Of a stretch of 34,852 nucleotides of DNA, positions 24,451 through 32,916 are shown piece by piece (position 1 is the first letter of the stretch; each line of letters opens with the position of its first letter). The stretch covers positions 1-34,852 of the forward strand of contig CAJXRS010000019.1 of the NCBI GenBank assembly GCA_913060555.1. The letters run 5' to 3'. The stretch is from an uncultured Gammaproteobacteria bacterium. Its GTDB lineage: Bacteria; Pseudomonadota; Gammaproteobacteria; Pseudomonadales; Porticoccaceae. The position numbers and the translations under genes are program-made. The notes beneath the pieces were generated by a model. It saw nothing but the letters and a program-made list of their open reading frames with translations. It searched no databases and was not told where the DNA came from.

Positions 24451-25265
24451 AGCCATTCGCGGGGTCGCTGGCTGCCGTGTCTGCTCTGGAAGTGTCTGCT
24501 CTGGAATTGATTGGACTGCCGGGGATTCCCCGGGTGGCGCCCGGGGACGATCTGGCCGCGCTGATTCTCGCCGGATTGCGCGAGGCCAGGATCGAGCTGT
24601 GTCGCGGGGATATCCTGGTGGTCGCCCAGAAAGTGGTCTCCAAGGCGGAGAACCGCTATCGGCGCCTGGCCGACGTGGTGCCTTCGGCGCGGGCGCTGAA
24701 GATCGCCGCGGTGGTCGACAAGGATCCGCGTGCTGTGGAGGTGATCCTGGAGGAATCGCGCGCGGTATTGCGCCAGGTCCCCGGAGTGTTGATCGTCGAA
24801 CACCGGCTGGGATTCGTGATGGCCAACGCCGGGGTGGACGCCTCCAATATCGAACAGCAGGGCCTCGAGGGCGAGCGCCTGCTGCTGCTGCCCGAAGACC
24901 CCGATGGCAGCGCCGCCCGGCTGGCGGAAGCGCTCGGTCAGCGGACGGGCGTAACTCCGGGGCTGGTGATCAACGACAGCGTTGGCCGTGCCTGGCGCAA
25001 TGGCACTGTGGGTATGGCCCTGGGCAGCGCCGGCTTTCCCGCGCTGCTCGATCGGCGCGGGGAGCGCGATCTGTTCGGCCGCGTGCTCGAGGTTACCGAA
25101 GTGGCGCTGGCCGATCAGCTGGCCGCTGCCGCGGCCCTGGTGCAGGGCGAGGCCGACGAGGGTCGACCCGTGGTGCTGGTGCGCGGCCTGCGTTGGCCGG
25201 ATGCGGCTCCGCCGACCCCGGCTGGCGTTCTGGTGCGGCCCAGGGAGCGGGATCTGTTTCGATGA
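24447..25265 (+). CDS. cofE: Coenzyme F420-0:L-glutamate ligase
   Basis: CofE adds glutamates to F420-0 using GTP, the last step of F420 synthesis. Family features are [91 protein letters not shown] and [22 protein letters not shown]. The protein stops after about 260 residues, so it is the single-domain form and lacks the C-terminal flavin reductase domain of actinobacterial FbiB. I list the GTG at 24447, which overlaps the npdG stop (GTGA, 272 residues). The GTGs at 24477 and 24492 are alternatives, each beginning one copy of a duplicated VSALE sequence. The cofD ATG overlaps its stop. Confidence 0.93.
   Translation: MKPFAGSLAAVSALEVSALELIGLPGIPRVAPGDDLAALILAGLREARIELCRGDILVVAQKVVSKAENRYRRLADVVPSARALKIAAVVDKDPRAVEVILEESRAVLRQVPGVLIVEHRLGFVMANAGVDASNIEQQGLEGERLLLLPEDPDGSAARLAEALGQRTGVTPGLVINDSVGRAWRNGTVGMALGSAGFPALLDRRGERDLFGRVLEVTEVALADQLAAAAALVQGEADEGRPVVLVRGLRWPDAAPPTPAGVLVRPRERDLFR
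24477..24506. repeat. Perfect 15-bp tandem duplication at the 5' end of cofE
   Basis: GTGTCTGCTCTGGAA occurs twice without gap (24477-24491 and 24492-24506), encoding [10 protein letters not shown] just before the conserved LIGLPGIP. Each copy begins with an in-frame GTG that could be a start codon, so the duplication may have duplicated the translation start. Confidence 0.93.
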
Positions 25266-26194
25266 GTGACGCCCGGGTTCTGGCGCTGTGCGGCGGTGTC
25301 GGTGGCGCCAAGCTGGCGCTCGGCCTCTACCGCCTGCTCGGCAGCGAGCTCACCCTGGTGGTCAATACCGGCGATGACTTTGCCCATCTCGGCTTGCATG
25401 TCAGCCCGGATCTGGACACGGTCACCTACACCCTGGCCGGGCGCGTCAATCCGGCTACCGGCTGGGGGCTCGCCGAGGACAGCGGACACTTCATGGCCGC
25501 GTTGACGGAGCTGGGTGGCGAGCACTGGTTTTTCCTCGGCGATCGTGATCTCGCCCTCCACGTCGAGCGCACCAGGCGCCTCGCCGCCGGTCAGACGCTC
25601 GCCGAGATCACCGCCAGTGTGGCGCGGACGTTCGGTATTCGCGCGCGGCTGTTGCCCATGTCCGATCAGTTGGCGCCGACGCTGGTGGAGACCGACGGCG
25701 GCCCCCTGGCCTTCCAGCACTATTTCGTCCGCGAGCGCTGCCAGCCGGCGATCCGTGCGCTGCACTATGGCGGCGCCCAGGCTCGCCCGCATCCGGAGTT
25801 TCTCTCGGCGCTCGCCGATCCGAATTGGACGGCCATCGTGCTCTGCCCATCCAACCCCTGGTTGAGCCTGGATCCCATGCTGGCGCTGCCCGGAGTGCGC
25901 GACGCGCTGCGCGCTGCCCGGGTGCCTGTGGTGGCGGTGTCGCCCATCGTCGGCGGGCGGGCGATCAAGGGGCCGACCGCGAAGATCATGGCCGAGCTGG
26001 GGCTCGAGGTATCGGCGCGGGCCATCGCCGCGCATTACGGTGACTTTCTCGACTGCCTGATTCTCGATCGCCGCGATGCGGCCCTGGCGGCGGACTTGCC
26101 GGGAAGCCTGGTGGCGGATACCGTGATGCATGATGAAGGCGACAAGATCGCCTTGGCGAAGACCATTCTGGCCGCCGCGCACGGCGGCCGATGA
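25262..26194 (+). CDS. cofD: CofD/FbiA phospholactate-type transferase of F420 synthesis
   Basis: CofD joins the activated phospho-organic acid (from GTP-lactate, GTP-PEP or a glycerate analogue) to the deazaflavin Fo, giving F420-0 or its dehydro form. The 310-residue protein has the GTP/Fo-site motif ALCGGVGGAKLALGLYRLL (residues 8-26), VVNTGDDFAHLGLHVSPDLDTV (33-54), WFFLGDRDLALHVERTRRL, VLCPSNPWLSLDP and PIVGGRAIKGPTAKIM. These are the standard blocks. The start ATG at 25262 overlaps the cofE stop (ATGA). Sixteen bases separate its stop from the cofC GTG. Which phospho-acid it accepts depends on CofC and cannot be read from sequence by eye. Confidence 0.96.
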   Translation: MSDARVLALCGGVGGAKLALGLYRLLGSELTLVVNTGDDFAHLGLHVSPDLDTVTYTLAGRVNPATGWGLAEDSGHFMAALTELGGEHWFFLGDRDLALHVERTRRLAAGQTLAEITASVARTFGIRARLLPMSDQLAPTLVETDGGPLAFQHYFVRERCQPAIRALHYGGAQARPHPEFLSALADPNWTAIVLCPSNPWLSLDPMLALPGVRDALRAARVPVVAVSPIVGGRAIKGPTAKIMAELGLEVSARAIAAHYGDFLDCLILDRRDAALAADLPGSLVADTVMHDEGDKIALAKTILAAAHGGR

Positions 26195-26210
26195 TTCAAG
26201 AGGGGGAGGG

Positions 26211-26906
26211 GTGAGCGGTTCGACCTGGATCCTGATTCCGGTCAAGCCTCTGGCGGAGGCCAAGACCCGCTTGGCCCGGCTGCTGGGGGCCGGGGAGCGT
26301 CGCGTGCTTGTCCAGCGGATGCTCGACGATGTGTTGGCGGCCGTTACCGAAGTGGCCGGCATCACCGGGGTTGCGCTGGTGACCGCCGACCCGGAAGTGG
26401 CCGGGCGGGGTAGAGCGCGCGCTTTGCGCGTGCTGCCGGAGCCGCAACCCGGTCTCAACATGGCCCTGCGTCATGCCACCGAGACGTTGGTGCGGGAGGG
26501 CGCCGAGCGGTTGCTGATCCTGCCCGCCGATATTCCCCTGGTGAATGCGCGGGCCGTACAGTGTCTCCTCACTGTGGAGGGAGCAGCGCCGGCGGTGACC
26601 CTGGTTGCGGCCAGCGCCGATGGCGGTACCAATGCCCTGTTGATGGCGCCGCCCGGATTTCTGAATCCGGCCTTCGGCGCCGGAAGCTGTGCCCGCTATG
26701 TACAGGTGGCGCGCGAGAAGGGCGTCGAGCCAAGGTTGCTGGACATACCGGAAATTGCGCTCGACATCGACCGCCCGGAAGATCTGCAGGCACTCCGGAG
26801 CCGGCCGGGCGCAGAGCGGACCCGGGAATATCTCGACCGCATCCAGGGCTGGGCTCGACTGCGCCCGGCCGAGCAAGGCACCGCCATGGCGAGGCAGGCA
26901 TCATGA
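26211..26906 (+). CDS. cofC: CofC/FbiD phosphoenolpyruvate or phospholactate guanylyltransferase
   Basis: CofC activates the three-carbon phospho-acid (2-phospholactate in archaea, PEP in mycobacteria, 3-phosphoglycerate in Paraburkholderia-type bacteria) with GTP. The 231-residue protein has a nucleotidyltransferase fold: WILIPVKPLAEAKTRLARLL (about 6-25) with the GTP-binding lysines, LLILPADIPLVNARAV with the metal-binding aspartate, DGGTNALLMAPP and LDIPEIALDIDRPEDLQAL. I chose the GTG at 26211 because an excellent GGGGGAGG ribosome binding site precedes it; the frame extends further into cofD. Its stop overlaps the fbiC ATG (ATGA). Substrate choice is unresolved. Confidence 0.94.
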   Translation: MSGSTWILIPVKPLAEAKTRLARLLGAGERRVLVQRMLDDVLAAVTEVAGITGVALVTADPEVAGRGRARALRVLPEPQPGLNMALRHATETLVREGAERLLILPADIPLVNARAVQCLLTVEGAAPAVTLVAASADGGTNALLMAPPGFLNPAFGAGSCARYVQVAREKGVEPRLLDIPEIALDIDRPEDLQALRSRPGAERTREYLDRIQGWARLRPAEQGTAMARQAS

Positions 26907-29257
26907 ACCAGCGTTTCCGCCCGAATTCCGCATTGCCCTGCCGGGGAGAAATCGACGCCTGGCTTGCCGAAACTTCCCTCGAGGCGCTGATGACGCGTGC
27001 CGCGGCACTGCGCGATCGCGGCCACGGCCAGAGAGTTTCCTTCTCCCGCAAGGTCTTCATTCCCCTGACCCGGCTGTGTCGGGACGTGTGCCACTACTGC
27101 ACTTTCGCCACCACGCCGAGCCGGCTGGACAAGCCGTTCATGACCCCCGACGAGGTGCTGGATCTCGCCCGGCAGGGTGCCGCAGCGGGCTGTCGAGAGG
27201 CGCTCTTTACCCTGGGTGACAAACCCGAACTGCGTTATCCCGCCGCCCGCCGGGCGCTGGAGGAACTGGGCTACCCCTCGACCCATGACTACCTGGTGGC
27301 CATGGCCGGACTGGTGTTTGCGGAGACCGGCCTGCTGCCGCATCTCAATCCGGGGGTGATGACGGCCGCAGAATTGGCGGCGGGACGCTCGGTATCGGTC
27401 TCCCAGGGCATCATGCTGGAGAGCAGCGCGGCTCGCCTGGGCGCGCGCGGCGGCCCTCATTACGGTTCGCCCGACAAGGATCCCGCCCTGCGCCTGGCCT
27501 GTATCGCCGCCGCCGGCGAGTTGGGCATTCCCTTCACCAGTGGCATTTTGATCGGCATCGGCGAGACCCGGGGCGAGCGCCTGGATGCCCTGTTTCTGCT
27601 GCGCGAACTGCACCAACGTCACGGACATCTGCAGGAAATCATCATCCAGAACTTTCGCGCCAAACCCGGCACCCGCATGGCTGGCGCGCCGGATGCGCCC
27701 CTCGATGAGTTGCTCTGGACCATCGCCGCGGCCCGGGTCATTTTGGGGCCGGCAATGAACCTGCAGACGCCGCCCAACCTCAACCCGGGGGTACTGCCCC
27801 GGCTGATCGACGCCGGCATCAACGATTGGGGCGGCGTCTCTCCGGTGACCCCGGATTACGTCAATCCGGAAAAGCCCTGGCCACACCTCGAGGAACTCGC
27901 CGAGCATACCGCCGCCGCCGGCAAATTACTGGTCGAGCGCCTCGCGCTCTACCCCGCCTATACCCGGGAGCTGTCGCGCTGGCAGGAGCCCGCGATGGCC
28001 ACTGCGCTGCGCCATGCCATGGACAGCGACGGCCTGGCGCGCCGCGATCCCTGGAGTCCGGGTTCGGAACAGCCGCCGGAGTTTGCGGCCGAGCGCGAGG
28101 GTTGGCAGTGTGCGCCACCGCCGGTCGGTGCCGAGGTGCTTGGCATTGTCGATCGGGCGTGCGCCGGCGCGCGCCTGGATCCGGCGGAGATCGAGCGCCT
28201 GTTCGAGGCGCGTGGCGCCGAATTCGACGCGGTCTGCGCTGCCGCCGACGCCTTGCGCGGCGAACGCTGTGGTGATGTGGTCACTTACGCGATCAACCGC
28301 AATATCAACTACACCAATATCTGTCTGCACGCCTGTAGTTTCTGCGCCTTCTCCAAGGGCAAGACCCACGAGGATCTCCGCGGCAAGCCCTACCGCCTCG
28401 ACCTCGACGAGATCGCCGCGCGCACCCGCGAGGCCTGGCAGCGGGGCGCTACGGAAGTCTGTATGCAGGGTGGAATCCACCCGGACTACACAGGCGCGAC
28501 CTATCTGGAAATTTGCCGCGTGGTGAAGGCCGCGGTGCCGGAGATGCACATACACGCCTTCTCACCGCTCGAAGTCACCCAGGGCGCGCGTACCCTGGGG
28601 CTGTCGCTGCGCGATTACCTCAGCCATCTCCGCGACGCTGGCCTCGCGACCCTGCCCGGCACGGCCGCCGAGATCCTCGACGATGAGGTGCGGGCACTGA
28701 TCTGCCCCGACAAGGTGAACACCAACGAATGGCTTGCAGTCATGGAAACTGCCCATGAGCTGGGCCTGCGTTCGACCGCTACCATCATGTTCGGCCATCT
28801 CGACCGTCCCGGGCACTGGGCCCGCCACCTGCTGCAGATCCGGGATCTGCAGGCGCGGACCGGGGGTTTCACCGAGTTTGTGCCGCTGCCCTTCGTGCAT
28901 ATGGAGGCACCGCTGTATCGTCGCGGCGGCGCCCGCCGCGGGCCGACCTTTCGCGAGGCGGTGTTGATGCATGCGGTGGCTCGGCTGGCACTGCACCCGC
29001 TGATCCCCAATATCCAGACTTCCTGGGTGAAGATGGGCCTGGAAGGCGCCGGCGCCTGTCTGCAGGCCGGCGCCAATGACCTGGGCGGCACCCTGATGAA
29101 CGAGAGCATTTCCCGGGCCGCTGGTGCACGGCATGGCCAGGAGATGACGCCGGCACGGATGGAGCAGTTGATCCGCGGGCTGGGGCGCACGCCGCGGCAA
29201 CGCACCACGATTTATGCGGACGCGAAGCAGAGGCTGGTGGCAGCCGCCATGGAATAG
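26903..29257 (+). CDS. fbiC: FbiC, fused CofH/CofG radical SAM Fo synthase
   Basis: Fo synthase builds the deazaflavin chromophore from tyrosine and a riboflavin precursor (5-amino-6-ribitylamino-uracil). The 784-residue protein contains two radical SAM modules. The first has C59, C63 and C66 in LCRDVCHYCTF, the CofG-like half; the second has C474, C478 and C481 in ICLHACSFCAF, the CofH-like half. Both CX3CX2C iron-sulfur motifs are intact. The end contains IPNIQTSWVKMGLEGAGACLQAGANDLGGTLMNESISRAAG, typical of CofH (written here as one stretch of family blocks IPNIQTSWVKMG and GANDLGGTLMNE). The fused form is the actinobacterial arrangement; archaea and many proteobacteria have separate cofG and cofH. 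It closes the operon and converges on uup 13 bp away. Confidence 0.97.
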   Translation: MNQRFRPNSALPCRGEIDAWLAETSLEALMTRAAALRDRGHGQRVSFSRKVFIPLTRLCRDVCHYCTFATTPSRLDKPFMTPDEVLDLARQGAAAGCREALFTLGDKPELRYPAARRALEELGYPSTHDYLVAMAGLVFAETGLLPHLNPGVMTAAELAAGRSVSVSQGIMLESSAARLGARGGPHYGSPDKDPALRLACIAAAGELGIPFTSGILIGIGETRGERLDALFLLRELHQRHGHLQEIIIQNFRAKPGTRMAGAPDAPLDELLWTIAAARVILGPAMNLQTPPNLNPGVLPRLIDAGINDWGGVSPVTPDYVNPEKPWPHLEELAEHTAAAGKLLVERLALYPAYTRELSRWQEPAMATALRHAMDSDGLARRDPWSPGSEQPPEFAAEREGWQCAPPPVGAEVLGIVDRACAGARLDPAEIERLFEARGAEFDAVCAAADALRGERCGDVVTYAINRNINYTNICLHACSFCAFSKGKTHEDLRGKPYRLDLDEIAARTREAWQRGATEVCMQGGIHPDYTGATYLEICRVVKAAVPEMHIHAFSPLEVTQGARTLGLSLRDYLSHLRDAGLATLPGTAAEILDDEVRALICPDKVNTNEWLAVMETAHELGLRSTATIMFGHLDRPGHWARHLLQIRDLQARTGGFTEFVPLPFVHMEAPLYRRGGARRGPTFREAVLMHAVARLALHPLIPNIQTSWVKMGLEGAGACLQAGANDLGGTLMNESISRAAGARHGQEMTPARMEQLIRGLGRTPRQRTTIYADAKQRLVAAAME

Positions 29258-29270
29258 GGGCTGGCGGCTG

Positions 29271-31157
29271 TCAGCCGTGGTTTTCGAGCTCGGTCCAGCG
29301 GACCAGCAACTCCTCCAACTCGGTTTCAATCGCAGTCAGACGCCGGCTCGCCGCGGCGACCCGCTCGGGCTCCGCGCTGTAGAAGGCCGTCGAGCCCATG
29401 GCATCGGCCAATTCCTGCTGCTCTCGCTCCAGCTCCTGGATACGTTTCGGAATCCGCGCCAGCTCCTGGCGCTCGCGATTGTTGAGCTTGGCCCGGGTGG
29501 CCTGCACCGGCGCGCCGGAATCCGGCGAAATCGTCGCCTTGCGCCCCAGCGCCGGGGTTGCACCCCGTGCCGGCGGTGATGGGCGCTGGCGGAGATAATC
29601 CCGATAGCCCCCGACATATTCGCGCACCGCGCCGTCCGGATCGAAGGCAATCAGACTGGTAACCACGTTGTCGAGGAATTCCCGATCGTGGCTGACCAGC
29701 AGCAAGGTGCCCGGATATCCGGCGAGCAGATCCTCCAGTACATCGAGCGTTTCGGCATCGAGATCGTTGGTAGGTTCGTCCAGCACCAGCAGGTTGGCCG
29801 GCTGCGCGAACAGCCGTGCGAGCAGCAGGCGATTGCGTTCACCGCCGGACAGCGCCCGCACCGGACCGCGCGCCTGCGCCGGGGAAAACAGAAATTCCCC
29901 CAGATAGCCCAGCACCGATTGTTCTCTGCCCTGGATTTCGATCGCGGTGCGACCCTGCCCCACGGTGTCGATCAGGCTGGCCTCTTCGTCCAGCGTCGCC
30001 CGCAACTGATCGAAGTAAGCGATCCTCAGTTTGGTGCCGTGGCGGATCGATCCATACTCTGGGGGTAGTTCTCCCAACAGCAGGCGCACCAAGGTGGTCT
30101 TGCCGCAGCCGTTGGGCCCGAGAATGCCGATCCGATCGCCCCGTTCGATACGGGTGGAAAAATCGCGCAGTAGCATTCGCTCGGCAAATCCGTGGCCGAG
30201 TTGTTCGGCCTCGATGACCATCTCGCCGGAGCGCTCGCCGGCATCGAGGCGCAGATTGACCTGGCCGGCGCGTTCCCGGCGCGCGGAGCGCGCGTTGCGC
30301 ATGGCCTCCAGGGCGCGTACGCGGCCCTGGTTGCGCGTGCGGCGGGCCTTGATGCCCTGGCGGATCCAGGTTTCCTCGGCGGCGAGCCGTTTGTCGAACA
30401 GTTCCTGGTGGCGCTGCTCGGCCTCCAGCGCCGCGGCGCGATCCTGCAGGTAGCGGTCGTAGTTGCAATACCAGAGGCTCAGCTTGCCGCGATCCAGCTC
30501 CGCGATGGAAGTCGCCACACGCCGCACCAGGGCGCGATCGTGGCAGGTGAAGACCAGGGCACCGGAAAATTCCTCGAGAAATTTCTCCAGCCATTCGATC
30601 TGCCGAATGTCGAGATGGTTGGTCGGTTCATCGAGCAGTAACAGGTCGGGCTCTCCGGCCAGCGCCCGGGCGAGCAGCACGCGGCGCTTGAAGCCGCCGG
30701 AAAGATGCTCTGTGCGATCGCTGCCATTCAGCTCGAGCCGCTCCAGCAGGGCATCGCGGCGGACCTCCATGCGCCAGCCGTCGACGGCTTCGATGCGGTC
30801 CTGCAGGGTCGCCAGCTGCAGCTGGCTGGCAGGATCGTCGCGTCCCGAATGAATCAATTTGTGATGTTCGGAGCGCCATAGCGCGAGCTCGCCGAAGCCG
30901 GCGGTGACCACCTCTGTAACCGAACCCTGAAGGTGCACGGGCACCTCCTGGGGCAACCAGGCGAGGCGTTGGCTGTCCGGCCGGACGATGCGCCCGGAAT
31001 CCGGCGGGAATTGTCCCGCGAGCAGTCGCAGCAGGGTGCTCTTGCCGGCGCCGTTGCGGCCCACCAGAGCGGTCTTGTCCCCGGCACGGATGTGCCAATC
31101 GATGCCATCGAGGAGCGCAAGCGCTCCGAAATGCAGGCTGATTTGATGGAGTTGCAC
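29271..31157 (-). CDS. uup: ABC-F family ATPase Uup
   Basis: Uup is a cytoplasmic ABC-F protein with two ATPase domains and no membrane part, linked to DNA-junction processing and ribosome-related functions. Domain 1 has Walker A GRNGAGKST, signature HLSGGFKRR and Walker B LLLLDEPTNHLD. Domain 2 has GPNGCGKTT, ALSGGERNR and LLVLDEPTNDLD. A linker and a C-terminal coiled coil (LNNRERQELARIPKRIQELE to the end) identify Uup. The frame is open to 31262, but the GTG at 31157 gives the usual N-terminus (VQLHQISLHFG) and 628 residues, against 635 in E. coli. No strong ribosome binding site marks either start. Confidence 0.93.
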   Translation of the reverse strand: MQLHQISLHFGALALLDGIDWHIRAGDKTALVGRNGAGKSTLLRLLAGQFPPDSGRIVRPDSQRLAWLPQEVPVHLQGSVTEVVTAGFGELALWRSEHHKLIHSGRDDPASQLQLATLQDRIEAVDGWRMEVRRDALLERLELNGSDRTEHLSGGFKRRVLLARALAGEPDLLLLDEPTNHLDIRQIEWLEKFLEEFSGALVFTCHDRALVRRVATSIAELDRGKLSLWYCNYDRYLQDRAAALEAEQRHQELFDKRLAAEETWIRQGIKARRTRNQGRVRALEAMRNARSARRERAGQVNLRLDAGERSGEMVIEAEQLGHGFAERMLLRDFSTRIERGDRIGILGPNGCGKTTLVRLLLGELPPEYGSIRHGTKLRIAYFDQLRATLDEEASLIDTVGQGRTAIEIQGREQSVLGYLGEFLFSPAQARGPVRALSGGERNRLLLARLFAQPANLLVLDEPTNDLDAETLDVLEDLLAGYPGTLLLVSHDREFLDNVVTSLIAFDPDGAVREYVGGYRDYLRQRPSPPARGATPALGRKATISPDSGAPVQATRAKLNNRERQELARIPKRIQELEREQQELADAMGSTAFYSAEPERVAAASRRLTAIETELEELLVRWTELENHG

Positions 31158-31300
31158 GGTGATGGGCGGAACCGAAGTGGAGTTCTTGAATAGCTGGGCA
31201 TCCGCGGGTGTGCGGAGGTCTCTGGAACCATTGTCCCGCTTTCCCGTCGAAAAACCTACCACCTGCGGGTGAAATCAAGCTCAGAATGGAGGACGGATAT

Positions 31301-31513
31301 ATGTCGAAACCAGAGAACGAAGGCGAAGGCAGCCGCACCGCGGCCCGGGCGTACAACAAGGGTGTCAAGGAAACTGTCGACTCCGGGAAGGTCGAGGAAA
31401 AAGCTCGCGAGGCGAAACCTGAGTCCGAGCAGGAGAAGAACAAACTGCGCGAAGCAGAGCAGGCCGGCAAGGCTCGTGCCAAGGAAGAGGACCCCGCTGT
31501 CAAACGGGATTGA
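31301..31513 (+). CDS. Small, highly charged hypothetical protein
   Basis: A 70-residue protein with an excellent ribosome binding site (GGAGGA at 31288-31293, seven bases before the ATG). It is almost entirely hydrophilic: lysine, glutamate, arginine and alanine dominate, and there is no membrane segment, signal peptide or cysteine. The middle reads YNKGVKETVDSGKVEEKAREA, a pattern I have seen in other unannotated small proteobacterial proteins. It is probably helical or disordered, and a stress-related role is only a guess. It lies divergent from uup and 106 bp upstream of the nitroreductase gene. Confidence 0.75.
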   Translation: MSKPENEGEGSRTAARAYNKGVKETVDSGKVEEKAREAKPESEQEKNKLREAEQAGKARAKEEDPAVKRD

Positions 31514-31619
31514 CCCGAGTGCTGTGGCAGAGGCTACAGTGAATAGCGGCGCCACTGCTAAACTGGCATCCCACCGGCGTGCCGCACCTGGGCGCGCAAG
31601 GCCTGTCGAGGAGCCCGTC

Positions 31620-32180
31620 GTGGATGCCATTGCCGCACTGCACAACCGCAGATCCGAAGCCGCGCTCGGAGATCCGGCGCCGGGGGACGCGGTGCTGGAA
31701 AACATTGAGCTCGCGGCGCTTGCGGCCGCGGATCATGCCACATTGACCCCTTGGCGGTTTCTGCGGGTTCGCGGCGAAGCCCGGCATCGGCTGGGCGAAT
31801 TGTTCGTGCACGCCCGGGAGGCCGCCGAGGGCCCGCTTTCGACGACGGAGCGTGAGCGCACCCGCAATCGACCTTTGCGCGCGCCGCTATTGATCGTCGC
31901 GATCGCGTGCTGTCGAACCAACACCAAGGTCCCGGAAATCGAGCAGATCATCTCCGCCGGCGCCGCCGCCCAGAACATGCTCAACGCCGCCTACGCCCAG
32001 GGCGTGGGGGCGATCTGGCGCACCGGTGGTTTTGCCTATGATGCGCAGGTCAAGGTCGGACTGGGATTGAGTGCTCACGAGCATATCGTGGGGTTTCTGT
32101 ACCTGGGTACGGTCACCGCGCAGCGGCCGCCGCGGCCGCCCCGCGCGCCCGAGGCATTCTTCCAGGATTGGACCGGCTGA
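31620..32180 (+). CDS. Nitroreductase family flavoprotein (YdjA-like)
   Basis: This is a small FMN-dependent reductase of the nitroreductase superfamily, YdjA branch. The 186-residue protein starts VDAIAALHNRRSEAALGDPAP (flavin-binding arginines in NRRS) and has ADHATLTPWRFLRVRG, APLLIVAIACCRTNTKVPEIEQIISAGAAAQNMLNAAYAQGVGAIW and IVGFLYLGT, all aligned with YdjA blocks. I chose the GTG at 31620, with GAGGAG six bases upstream; no ATG fits. Physiological substrates of YdjA proteins are poorly known. Its proximity to the F420 operon is interesting because actinobacterial FbiB uses a fused nitroreductase-fold domain to reduce dehydro-F420-0. YdjA-type proteins occur widely without F420, so the link is speculative. 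Confidence 0.9.
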   Translation: MDAIAALHNRRSEAALGDPAPGDAVLENIELAALAAADHATLTPWRFLRVRGEARHRLGELFVHAREAAEGPLSTTERERTRNRPLRAPLLIVAIACCRTNTKVPEIEQIISAGAAAQNMLNAAYAQGVGAIWRTGGFAYDAQVKVGLGLSAHEHIVGFLYLGTVTAQRPPRPPRAPEAFFQDWTG

Positions 32181-32189
32181 AACCTTGAT

Positions 32190-32218
32190 TTGCCGGTGTG
32201 CCGTGGCTTGGTTAGAGT
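32190..32218 (+). promoter_or_regulatory. Candidate promoter for thrH
   Basis: TTGCCG (32190-32195) and TAGAGT (32213-32218) are 17 bp apart, placing a start near 32225, upstream of the thrH GTG at 32251. Each hexamer matches four of six consensus bases. Confidence 0.35.
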
Positions 32219-32250
32219 AGCGCCCGCCGTATCAGCCCAGAGAGCCGCCT

Positions 32251-32868
32251 GTGGAAATTGCCTGTCTCGATCTCGAAGGCGTGCTGATCCCGGAGATCTG
32301 GATCGCCTTCGCCGAGGTTACCGGTATCCCCGAGTTGCGCGCCACCACCAGGGACATTCCCGACTATGATCAACTGATGCGCCAGCGTCTGGACCTCCTC
32401 GCCCGCCACCATCTGGGGCTGCGGGAGATTCAGGATGTCATCGCGACATTGGCGCCGCTGCCCGGCGCGGGTGAGTTCCTCGACTGGCTGCGGGAACGCT
32501 TCCAAGTGGTGATACTGTCCGACACCTTTTACGAATTTGCGCAACCCTTGATGCGCCAGCTGGGTTTCCCGACGCTGCTGTGTCACTGCCTGGAGATCGA
32601 CGAGGCGGGCCGCGTGGCCGGTTACCGGCTGCGCCAGCCGAACCCCAAGCGGCAGGCGGTGCTGGCGCTGCAGACGCTGTATTACCGCGTCATTGCGGCC
32701 GGGGATTCCTATAACGACACCACCATGCTCGCCGAGGCCGACGCCGGCATCCTGTTTTCGGCGCCGGCCAATGTGGTGGCGGAATTTCCCCAGTTTCCTG
32801 CGGTGGAAACCTACGCCGAACTCAAGGTTGCCTTCGTCGAGGCCAGCGCGCGTTCGTTGACCCTGTAG
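32251..32868 (+). CDS. thrH: ThrH, phosphoserine phosphatase / phosphoserine:homoserine phosphotransferase
   Basis: ThrH is a HAD-family enzyme that dephosphorylates phosphoserine and can move the phosphate to homoserine, linking serine and threonine synthesis in Pseudomonas. In the 205-residue protein the HAD motif I is CLDLEGVLIPEIW (D7 nucleophile, E9), motif II is VVILSDTFYEFAQPLMRQLG, the lysine motif is NPKRQAV, and motif III is IAAGDSYNDTTMLAEADAGILF. The DLEGVL variant and the 205-residue length are typical of ThrH rather than SerB. The start is GTG at 32251, giving MEIACLD as in homologues. It is a stand-alone gene between the nitroreductase and a minus-strand exported protein. Confidence 0.95.
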   Translation: MEIACLDLEGVLIPEIWIAFAEVTGIPELRATTRDIPDYDQLMRQRLDLLARHHLGLREIQDVIATLAPLPGAGEFLDWLRERFQVVILSDTFYEFAQPLMRQLGFPTLLCHCLEIDEAGRVAGYRLRQPNPKRQAVLALQTLYYRVIAAGDSYNDTTMLAEADAGILFSAPANVVAEFPQFPAVETYAELKVAFVEASARSLTL

Positions 32869-32916
32869 TAGCCCCGCTCCGCACCCGGGCGCGCCTGTGG
32901 CGGAGGGCCCGGCCCA

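Noticed and set aside
31620-32180. Nitroreductase as the proven dehydro-F420-0 reductase
   Set aside because: It resembles YdjA, which is common in organisms without F420, and it is not in the F420 operon; I list it only as a hypothesis.
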